DNA from: GCA-002841655 sp964446775
Lineage (GTDB): Bacteria > Patescibacteriota > Patescibacteriia > Patescibacteriales > UBA12465
NCBI GenBank assembly: GCA_964446775.1
Contig: CAYURA010000006.1
Span: 1 to 37,617 of the forward strand
Reading direction: 5' to 3'
DNA: 37,617 bases
Position numbers and translations under genes: made by a program. The notes under the pieces are model-generated. The model saw only the letters and a list, made by a program, of their open reading frames with translations. It searched no databases and was not told the origin of the DNA. This document shows, piece by piece, positions 1 to 6,388 of this stretch (within the stretch, counting starts at the first letter, position 1; each line of letters begins with the position of its first letter).

Positions 1-37
1 CCATAGATTTTACTAAAATTATTATAGCATAGGGCGC

Positions 38-66
38 AAAAAAAGACTGCCCTATAAGCAGCCTTT
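38..66 (-). terminator. Rho-independent terminator of secDF
   Basis: Read on the minus strand, about 20 bases after the secF stop, AAAGGCTGC pairs with GCAGTCTTT (9 bp with one G-U) around a 7-base loop. A run of seven T follows. Its form and place fit a terminator ending the secD-secF transcript. Confidence 0.8.
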
Positions 67-86
67 AATTTACTATTATCAATTAG

Positions 87-989
87 TTATGCCCGTCTCT
101 GCCATTTCTCCCATACAACTAGTAGAGGACTGGCCAAGAAGACTGAACTATAAGAACCAAAAATAATCCCAATAATTAAAGCTAAAACAAAATCACTAAT
201 AGAGTCTCCGCCTAAGAAGAAAATTGCTAACAATACTAGGACCGTAGTAAAAGAAGTGCTTAAAGAACGAACTAAAGTTTGATTCAAACTATTATTAACG
301 GTAGTTGGAAAGTCCTCATTACTTTTCGGTAAATTCTCTCTAGTCCGATCAAAAACAACAATAGTGTCATTCACACTATAACCCAAAATCGTGAGTACAG
401 CCACTACAAAAGTAGTATTTATTTCTACTCCGTAGAAATGACCCAAAAAAGCAAAAACTCCCAAAACAATTATTAAGTCATGAAATAATGATAACACAGC
501 AATAACTCCATATTTCCAAGAAGGTACTGGCCTAGATACTTTTTGAAAGACAAGAGCAATATAAATAATAATTATCAATAAAACAAAAAACATTAACCAG
601 AAAGACTTGCTGCGTAATTCTTGTCCAACAGAAGGGCCAATTGCCTCAAATCGTAACTCTTCCATTCCGCCCTCCGCTTCATCTAAAGAGGCTAATTTTT
701 CTTTGACCCGTTGGTGAGAATTCTCATCACTTTCCTTAAACCGCAAGATAATACTATCTTCAGTCGGTTGAACAATAACACTGGTAATTTCTAATTCTGC
801 TAACTTCTCCTGCACCGCAACGACACTTGGTTGTGATCCAGAAAACTTTAATTCCATAAGACTACCACCAGTAAAATCAATACCAAATTTTAGTCCCCAG
901 GCCATTAAAGCAATAATCGCCACAGTAACCATTACAGCTGATATACTAAGCCAAGTAGTGCGGTGCTTAATGATGTTAAACTTAATCAT
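87..989 (-). CDS. secF: Protein translocase subunit SecF
   Basis: SecF is an inner-membrane partner of SecYEG that works with SecD to help pull exported proteins across the membrane using the proton gradient. The 300-aa protein has the family layout: a first membrane helix (about residues 12-34), the signature FGIDFTGGS just after it, a periplasmic P4-like domain (about 40-125), then five membrane helices with the SVNDTIVVFDRTREN motif of the fourth helix. The length is normal. It lies 24 bases after secD and shares its promoter and terminator. No Shine-Dalgarno sequence precedes the ATG. The identification is firm. Confidence 0.97.
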   Translation of the reverse strand: MIKFNIIKHRTTWLSISAVMVTVAIIALMAWGLKFGIDFTGGSLMELKFSGSQPSVVAVQEKLAELEITSVIVQPTEDSIILRFKESDENSHQRVKEKLASLDEAEGGMEELRFEAIGPSVGQELRSKSFWLMFFVLLIIIIYIALVFQKVSRPVPSWKYGVIAVLSLFHDLIIVLGVFAFLGHFYGVEINTTFVVAVLTILGYSVNDTIVVFDRTRENLPKSNEDFPTTVNNSLNQTLVRSLSTSFTTVLVLLAIFFLGGDSISDFVLALIIGIIFGSYSSVFLASPLLVVWEKWQRRA

Positions 990-1013
990 ATAGTTTCAAT
1001 TTATCTTCTTAAA

Positions 1014-2897
1014 TTATTTATTTTTTTTAACTCCTAATAGCCAGCGATGACGATCAAGCCAAGAGCTCTTAAATATTTTTAAAAGGATATAAGTAATTAC
1101 AATACTACTAAACATCGAAATGGAGACGCCAATAAATAAAGTGGCTCCAAAACCTTTAATTAAACCAGTGCCAAATGACATTAGAACCAAGCAAGTTAAA
1201 ATGGTAGTAATATTGCCATCTCGGATTGAGGGCCAAGCCCTTTTGAATCCATTATCTAAAGCTGCATCAAGTGGTGCCCCTAATCTTAACTCTTCCTTCA
1301 TGCGTTCGAAAATTAAGATATTGGCGTCTACTGCCATACCAATAGAAAGAATAAAACCAGTGATGCCAGCTAAAGTTAAAGTGACAGGCTGATTAGCATA
1401 ATAGACTAAGAAGGCTAAAATAACTAAGAAGAACAAAGCAGACAAGGCTCCATCAAAAATATTTAAGTGATCAAAAATATTAATAAATAGAAATACTAAG
1501 AGAGCGATAAATAATAAAGCTAACCAAATAGGGGCGGACTTAAAAATAGTCAAAACAGTGATTGAGTAAATAGACAAAGAAACGATAGCGGCTAAGCCTG
1601 GTAAACGATAAAAGATTAACATAAACAGGGCAACCAATAATAGACCAAAAAGCCCTGCATTAACACTATTTATAATCGATTTTTGACCCAAACTAGCGCC
1701 AACAGTTTGTTGCCCAACTAAATGGATTGGGACTGGTAATGCGCCTGTATTAAGTCTTTGAACCAATAATTTAGCTTCTTGCACGTTGAATTGTCCTGAG
1801 ATAACTGCTTTGCCATCAGGGATGCGCTCATTAACAGTAGGTACGCTGATAGCATAGCCATCCAGAAATATTGCTACTGGAGCGCCAATATTACGTTCAG
1901 TAATATCAGCAAACATTTTTGATCCTTCACTATCAAACTGAAGAGAAACTTCAGGTGTGCCATTTTGAGGATTAAACTGCAAAATAGCTTTATCTAGATT
2001 TTTACCAGATAATTCTGTATTAACCCAAGAATCATCTAGATTCAAGATAGCTGAGGTGTCCTGTAGTGGAAAGCTTAAAATTTCTGCACTATAAACTTTT
2101 TTCTGTGTCTCATTAGTATCAGCATCAAATGGGTTAGCAATACTTTTTATATCGATTAATTTAAGAATTTTCAATCCATTAGCGAGCAAAACTGGCTCAT
2201 CCACAAAATTACCTAGCTCTACCTTAAGTAGAGCTTCCACTAATTCAGGATCGCTACTTAATGTAATGTCTTCTCGGCGTGAATAATCTGCTTGATACTT
2301 AGAGCTAAGTTCATTAAAATTAGCACCATTTTTCAACAAATCCAAAGCCTCTTTAGATTTAGCTTCGATCTGCTCATTGAAAATTATGGCCTCCTGATTT
2401 ACTTCTGTAGATATTTCTTGTTCACTAAAACTTTGTTCTTTAAACTCTAAAAGTGGAGTTTCACCAATTAGACGAATAGCCTCATCAACATCTTTAATCC
2501 CTGCTAGCTCTGCAATTATTCGATAATCGCCACTTAGAGTGCGGTTAATTTGGACTAACGGCTCACTCACTCCAGCGACGTTAACTCTCCTTTCAATAAT
2601 ATCACGCACACCATTTAAGGCCCCTAAACGATCAGCCTCAGGAATACTAGCAACATCTGCTTCATAGACTAATTGTGTCCCACCCTGAAGATCCAAACCT
2701 AAAATAAATTTAGTCTCTGGGGCTAAAGGTAGAACAATAATATCATTCGTTTTATCAGCAATATAGTCAACAGCTTGGTTATAATAGTTTCCCGCAGTTA
2801 AAATAAAACCAATAAAAACAAAGACTATTAATAAAAATAGTAACCATCTCTGACGATGACGTTTAAAAGCATCAATAAAATTTTTTGATTTAGACAT
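1014..2897 (-). CDS. secD: Protein translocase subunit SecD with a parvulin-like insertion
   Basis: SecD is the larger half of the SecDF export motor. At 627 aa it has the first membrane helix (about residues 18-35), the signature LGLDLQGGTQLVYEADV (66-82), the P1 domain, the GxxS/PxVNE-type segment (about 346-358), and the GMAVDANILIFERMKEELR helix (about 520-538). Two parts are unusual. About 135 residues (154-290) separate TPLLEFKE from WVNTELSGKNL, which are usually close together; within it, 181-252 resemble a PpiC/parvulin domain. Residues 455-505 add about two hydrophobic helices between the normal third and fourth helices. Both insertions keep the reading frame and the flanking motifs, so this is an elaborated SecD and not a broken gene. 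It is first in the operon, with secF 24 bases downstream. Confidence 0.96.
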   Translation of the reverse strand: MSKSKNFIDAFKRHRQRWLLFLLIVFVFIGFILTAGNYYNQAVDYIADKTNDIIVLPLAPETKFILGLDLQGGTQLVYEADVASIPEADRLGALNGVRDIIERRVNVAGVSEPLVQINRTLSGDYRIIAELAGIKDVDEAIRLIGETPLLEFKEQSFSEQEISTEVNQEAIIFNEQIEAKSKEALDLLKNGANFNELSSKYQADYSRREDITLSSDPELVEALLKVELGNFVDEPVLLANGLKILKLIDIKSIANPFDADTNETQKKVYSAEILSFPLQDTSAILNLDDSWVNTELSGKNLDKAILQFNPQNGTPEVSLQFDSEGSKMFADITERNIGAPVAIFLDGYAISVPTVNERIPDGKAVISGQFNVQEAKLLVQRLNTGALPVPIHLVGQQTVGASLGQKSIINSVNAGLFGLLLVALFMLIFYRLPGLAAIVSLSIYSITVLTIFKSAPIWLALLFIALLVFLFINIFDHLNIFDGALSALFFLVILAFLVYYANQPVTLTLAGITGFILSIGMAVDANILIFERMKEELRLGAPLDAALDNGFKRAWPSIRDGNITTILTCLVLMSFGTGLIKGFGATLFIGVSISMFSSIVITYILLKIFKSSWLDRHRWLLGVKKNK

Positions 2898-2938
2898 AAA
2901 ATTACTTATTCATTAGCAAAATTTATCAAACTGCTAAA

Positions 2939-2967
2939 ATCTTAGACCAAATCATAGAAAAAATCAA
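2939..2967 (-). promoter_or_regulatory. Predicted promoter of secDF
   Basis: On the minus strand TTGATT and TAAGAT are 17 bases apart, about 40 bases before the secD ATG. They match sigma-70 type -35 and -10 boxes imperfectly. The site lies back to back with the clpP promoter. Prediction from sequence only. Confidence 0.5.
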
Positions 2968-2975
2968 GGCAGCGC

Positions 2976-3004
2976 TTTACAAAACTATTAATATCTAATA
3001 TAAT
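2976..3004 (+). promoter_or_regulatory. Predicted promoter of clpP
   Basis: TTTACA (2976-2981) and TATAAT (2999-3004) are exactly 17 bases apart, a near-consensus sigma-70 promoter. Transcription would start near 3011 and leave an AT-rich leader of about 50 bases before the clpP ATG. Confidence 0.7.
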
Positions 3005-3061
3005 CTTTAATAATAGCAAAAAAAATTAATTAATTAATATAAAATATTAAAATATAATTAT

Positions 3062-3643
3062 ATGGTTTTAATCCCCACTGTCATTGAAAAAGAAGGTCAA
3101 GTAGAAAGAGCTTACGATATTTATTCTCGTCTCTTAAAAGATAGAATAATATTTTTAGGCGAAGCTATTGATGACCACGTAGCTAACATTGTCATCGCCC
3201 AATTACTATTTTTAGCTGCCGAAGACAAAGAAAAAGATATTAAATTTTATATCAATTCTCCAGGTGGCTCAGTTTCAGCAGGACTGGCGATTTATGACAC
3301 TATGCAGTATATCAAGTGTCCAGTATCAACAATCTGTATTGGCCTAGCTGCTTCAATGGCCTCCGTCTTATTAGCTGCTGGAACATCTGGAAAAAGGTTG
3401 GCCTTGCCTAATAGCGAAGTAATGATCCATCAAGTGATGGGTGGAGCTGAAGGACAAGCTTCAGATATCAAAATTAGAGCTGAACACATCCTGAAGACAA
3501 AAGAAAAAATGAACAAGATACTAGCCTATCATACAAAACAAAATATCAAAACAATTGAAAAAGATAGTGATAGAGATTTCTTTATGAGCTCTCAAGAAGC
3601 AAAAAATTACGGCATTATTGATAAAATAATTAATAAAGAATAG
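3062..3643 (+). CDS. clpP: ATP-dependent Clp protease proteolytic subunit ClpP
   Basis: ClpP is the serine protease chamber that degrades proteins unfolded by ClpX or a similar ATPase in the cytoplasm. The 193-aa protein has the usual length for a mature ClpP. The triad is complete: Ser98 in GLAASMAS, His123 in NSEVMIHQ, and Asp172 in RDFFMS. The oxyanion-loop region YINSPGGSVSAG (63-74) is present, as is the C-terminal helix EAKNYGIIDKI. There is no obvious propeptide. It stands alone, divergent from secD, with its own promoter and a strong hairpin after the stop. No Shine-Dalgarno sequence precedes the ATG. No partner ATPase gene is in the window. Confidence 0.97.
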   Translation: MVLIPTVIEKEGQVERAYDIYSRLLKDRIIFLGEAIDDHVANIVIAQLLFLAAEDKEKDIKFYINSPGGSVSAGLAIYDTMQYIKCPVSTICIGLAASMASVLLAAGTSGKRLALPNSEVMIHQVMGGAEGQASDIKIRAEHILKTKEKMNKILAYHTKQNIKTIEKDSDRDFFMSSQEAKNYGIIDKIINKE

Positions 3644-3654
3644 CTTACCAATAG

Positions 3655-3693
3655 AACATAAAAGAATAGGCTAAAAACCTATTCTTTTATGTT
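3655..3693. terminator. Bidirectional terminator hairpin between clpP and the TSP3 gene
   Basis: AACATAAAAGAATAGG (3655-3670) pairs perfectly over 16 bp with the complementary arm 3678-3693 across a 7-base loop. It sits between two convergent genes, 11 bases after the clpP stop and 68 bases before the end of the opposite gene. There is no separate long T tract, but each 3' arm is rich in T. It probably serves both strands. Confidence 0.75.
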
Positions 3694-3760
3694 ATCCATG
3701 ACCTAAACTGTCTTAATCTTTATCTTATTTTTTTAATAAAATAAAAATTTTTATAAAATC

Positions 3761-4831
3761 CTATAATTTTATAAAAGTAGAAGTAATTAATTTAAAAATA
3801 TCCATTTGCTTCATATCATCCTCAGCAGTGATATAGGAGATGACAAAAACTTCTTTACCACTTTCACCTAAAAAGTAGACAAATTTATTATCAGCGCTTT
3901 GAATACCAATGCCGTAACTACTTTGCACTAAACTATCAGCACTTAAAATCTCATAATCTGAAAATTCGCTTTGATACCAATTAACCACATTATCGTAAAC
4001 TGTATCAGTTGACTCAGATGAGACTTGGATAATTTCTTTATCAGGGAGAGGCGCTAAGAATTGCACTGTTTCTTCATCAATTATTTTTGATTGCCAACTA
4101 TTAGGGTGAAATAAAGCGAAACCCGCATTAGCATTGAAATATAGCGATAGTTTAAAATTATCAACGAGACTGCCATCTCCAAGAGGATTGTAGTTATTTA
4201 AAATCTCTTCTCTATCAGAATAGCCATCACCATCGCTATCGGGATTAAAAGGATCAGTTCCTATACTTTTTTCTGTAACGTTACTTAATCCATCATCATC
4301 ACTATCAATTATATCCAACATACTAAGCAGTGGATCAGTCTGATTATCATCTTCATCATCCAAATCATCATCATGGTCAGGCCCATCGTCTATATCAATT
4401 TCTATTACCACCTGACCATTTTCTGGCTCTGGCTCAATAATAATATCTTCCTGATTATCATCAAGCTCCTCCTCGAGTAAAATTTCTTCCTTAATTTCTA
4501 TTTTTCCATTAGTTAAATTATCATTAAGACTACTTTCTAAAGAAGGACTGATTAAAAAACGGTAAGCCAAATAAAACATTAAGATAATAAATATAATGCC
4601 CGCTCCGATAATAATAATTCCAGTTTTACGATGATTATTAGTCGAATCATTTCCACCAGTCGGTTCAACAGAATCAATTTGCCCATCATCATTAGCATAA
4701 CTAGCACCACTTAGACTAGATAAAGCTGGCATATTTTTTACCACAAAATCCTTGCCTAACCTCGCTTGAATCTTAGGATCAATACTTTCTTCAATATTAT
4801 TTTCTTTATTTTCTTTTTTCTTCGCAAACAT
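3761..4831 (-). CDS. Membrane-anchored TSP3 calcium-binding repeat protein
   Basis: This 356-aa protein has no assigned function. An N-terminal cytoplasmic segment (1-69) is followed by one membrane helix (about 70-93), a very acidic stretch (about 112-166), two thrombospondin type 3 repeats (about 176-213, DSDDDGLSN and DSDGDGYSDREE), and a C-terminal domain of about 130 residues. TSP3 repeats bind calcium outside the cell, so the bulk is probably extracellular. The C-terminal domain (FALFHPNSWQSKI) resembles PsbP-like or other small lipoprotein folds only loosely. It is the last gene of a four-gene minus-strand group, 5 bases after the 62-aa gene, and ends at the shared terminator. It is built like its 278-aa neighbour, which suggests they work together. 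Confidence 0.85.
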   Translation of the reverse strand: MFAKKKENKENNIEESIDPKIQARLGKDFVVKNMPALSSLSGASYANDDGQIDSVEPTGGNDSTNNHRKTGIIIIGAGIIFIILMFYLAYRFLISPSLESSLNDNLTNGKIEIKEEILLEEELDDNQEDIIIEPEPENGQVVIEIDIDDGPDHDDDLDDEDDNQTDPLLSMLDIIDSDDDGLSNVTEKSIGTDPFNPDSDGDGYSDREEILNNYNPLGDGSLVDNFKLSLYFNANAGFALFHPNSWQSKIIDEETVQFLAPLPDKEIIQVSSESTDTVYDNVVNWYQSEFSDYEILSADSLVQSSYGIGIQSADNKFVYFLGESGKEVFVISYITAEDDMKQMDIFKLITSTFIKL

Positions 4832-4836
4832 AAAAC

Positions 4837-5025
4837 TTAATTACCAAAAAGATAAACTGATAAAACAATCAGAAACCCAGCTACTACTACAGGAACTATC
4901 CAATGCCAAGCCTTACCACATAAAGGTTTGTTTAAAGTAGGCATTATATGTACCTTCAAATAGAGGCTGAAATTCTTAGCGATTGAATGGTTTTTAGTTT
5001 CGGGAACATTCTCCTGATTAATCAT
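4837..5025 (-). CDS. Small single-helix membrane protein
   Basis: The 62-aa product is unrecognised. It has a polar N-terminal half and one C-terminal membrane helix (about 42-60, VPVVVAGFLIVLSVYLF), so most of it probably faces the cytoplasm. The gene fits between two TSP3 genes with gaps of 2 and 5 bases, which argues that it is real and co-translated. The segment VHIMPTLNK before the helix recalls the MP-containing segment before the helix of the 356-aa neighbour. A shorter start at the internal Met (residue 28) would still keep the helix. Confidence 0.6.
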   Translation of the reverse strand: MINQENVPETKNHSIAKNFSLYLKVHIMPTLNKPLCGKAWHWIVPVVVAGFLIVLSVYLFGN

Positions 5026-5027
5026 AT

Positions 5028-5864
5028 TTATATATTTACTTCTAACGGGCCTTCCCCAATTGGACTATATCCATTATTCACTTCTTCACCGTCTGAGTAG
5101 CCATCGCCATCTGTATCAAGATTAAGTGGATCCGACTCATAAACCATTACTTCATCATAATCACTTAAACCATCACCATCAGTATCTATTAGCAAAGGAT
5201 CTGTGTTGTAAACCATTACTTCATCATAATCACTTAAACCATCACCATCAGTGTCTATTAGCAAAGGATCTGTGTTGTAAACCATTACTTCATCATAATC
5301 ACTTAAACCATCACCATCAGTGTCTGCCTTTAGAGGGTTAGTGCCTAATTTAGCCTCTTCATCATCGGTTAAGCCATCACCATCAGTATCGATTATCTCA
5401 AGAGATGGCACAGGTATCACTGGTTGACCTGGATTTGGTATAATAACTTCATCTTCCACTGGCGGCTCGGGGATAGTTGGCTCGTCATCTTTAATAATAG
5501 GCTTTTCAATCGGAACTTTTTGATCTTGGGAATCTTTTAAGTAAGTTAAATCTTCAATATTTTCTGGTACAGCTGGTCTTAATTTTGCATAAACTAAATA
5601 CCCCGTCGCCCCTAAGATGATGATTGATAAAGCAAGAATAATAATCATCCCTATTTTCTTTTTACCCCCACCATTTCCTTCATCATCATCATCATTATTA
5701 TTATTATCATCATTAATTGAAGCTGAATTAGCCGAAAGGCCAGCTACCTGAGACTTAATATTATTAATTTGGGGAACAGAAGCAGGAGCATCTGTTTCAG
5801 CAAAAATGTCATCTACTTTTTTTTCATCCTTTAGATTTGGATCTTGTTCTAAATTATTAAACAT
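5028..5864 (-). CDS. Membrane-anchored protein with five TSP3 calcium-binding repeats
   Basis: This 278-aa protein has a cytoplasmic Asn/Asp-rich N terminus (1-67), one membrane helix (about 70-93), a Pro-rich stalk (about 117-155), and five TSP3 repeats to the end (159-278). Each repeat has the core DTDGDGLSDYDE or a close variant, the Asp ladder that coordinates calcium. Three repeats are nearly identical even at the DNA level. It is likely to form a rigid, calcium-stiffened rod outside the cell. The function is unknown: an adhesin or a spacer for a surface complex are both possible. It begins 68 bases after the 100-aa gene and is followed by the 62-aa gene. Confidence 0.87.
   Translation of the reverse strand: MFNNLEQDPNLKDEKKVDDIFAETDAPASVPQINNIKSQVAGLSANSASINDDNNNNDDDDEGNGGGKKKIGMIIILALSIIILGATGYLVYAKLRPAVPENIEDLTYLKDSQDQKVPIEKPIIKDDEPTIPEPPVEDEVIIPNPGQPVIPVPSLEIIDTDGDGLTDDEEAKLGTNPLKADTDGDGLSDYDEVMVYNTDPLLIDTDGDGLSDYDEVMVYNTDPLLIDTDGDGLSDYDEVMVYESDPLNLDTDGDGYSDGEEVNNGYSPIGEGPLEVNI
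5141..5325. repeat. 69-bp tandem repeat inside the TSP3 gene
   Basis: Two full 69-bp copies (5141-5209 and 5210-5278) differ by one base in their common length, and a third partial copy of 47 bp follows (5279-5325). Each unit encodes one 23-residue TSP3 repeat, so copy-number change stays in frame. Confidence 0.9.
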
Positions 5865-5932
5865 ATATTTATTTTATCTTATTCGCCCGCACAATAGACG
5901 ATAAATTACTTGTTAATAAAAAAATTATTTAA

Positions 5933-6235
5933 TTAGCGAAATTTATCTAATTCTTTAAGATCTCTAACAATATCTGAATCACTCCTTATTATCTTATACA
6001 CCAATGGATCCCGGCTAATAACTTGCGCTCGTTGGTCTGGTTCAGCCCCTAAAGTCTTTAATTCATCATTGGATAAAAATTCTAATTCCAGGGCAGTTAT
6101 AGAAGGAGCTGGCGCTTCCTTAACATCTTGATCCAATGATTTAAATTGCAATATGATTACTACTGAAACAAACACAATCAAGATGATAATTAACAACAAC
6201 CACCAGTATTTTTTAAATTGTTCTTTAATATCCAT
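5933..6235 (-). CDS. Small single-pass membrane protein
   Basis: The 100-aa product is unrecognised. It has a short basic cytoplasmic start (1-10), a membrane helix (about 11-30, WWLLLIIILIVFVSVVIIL) and a soluble part of about 70 residues predicted to lie outside. No catalytic motif is visible. It is the first gene of the TSP3 group and has its own promoter 20-30 bases upstream. Downstream is the five-repeat TSP3 gene, 68 bases on. It may help localise or assemble the TSP3 proteins, but that is only inferred from position. Confidence 0.75.
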   Translation of the reverse strand: MDIKEQFKKYWWLLLIIILIVFVSVVIILQFKSLDQDVKEAPAPSITALELEFLSNDELKTLGAEPDQRAQVISRDPLVYKIIRSDSDIVRDLKELDKFR

Positions 6236-6259
6236 ATATGAACTTATTAACTTTAACTA

Positions 6260-6268
6260 ATTATAACA
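6260..6268 (-). promoter_or_regulatory. Predicted extended -10 promoter of the TSP3 group
   Basis: On the minus strand TGT precedes a perfect TATAAT, giving an extended -10 element, with no clear -35 box. It is about 25 bases before the ATG of the 100-aa gene and marks a transcription start separate from the large surface genes upstream. Confidence 0.55.
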
Positions 6269-6388
6269 CATAATCTAAAAAATTCGGTTATTCTTAAAAA
6301 ATATAATTTATCTATTAATACCAAAGCACTCATTTTTATTACTTTTCTTAACTACAAGAATAATAGGATAGAGCAATCTAGGCAATTA

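Noticed and set aside
5141..5325. Possible CRISPR array from regularly spaced repeats
   Set aside because: The copies are contiguous, with no unique spacers, and encode in-frame TSP3 repeats.
5126..5341. Plus-strand His/Asn-rich repeated reading frame
   Set aside because: It is the antisense reading of the TSP3 repeats; the repeat pattern and low-complexity composition are explained by the minus-strand gene.
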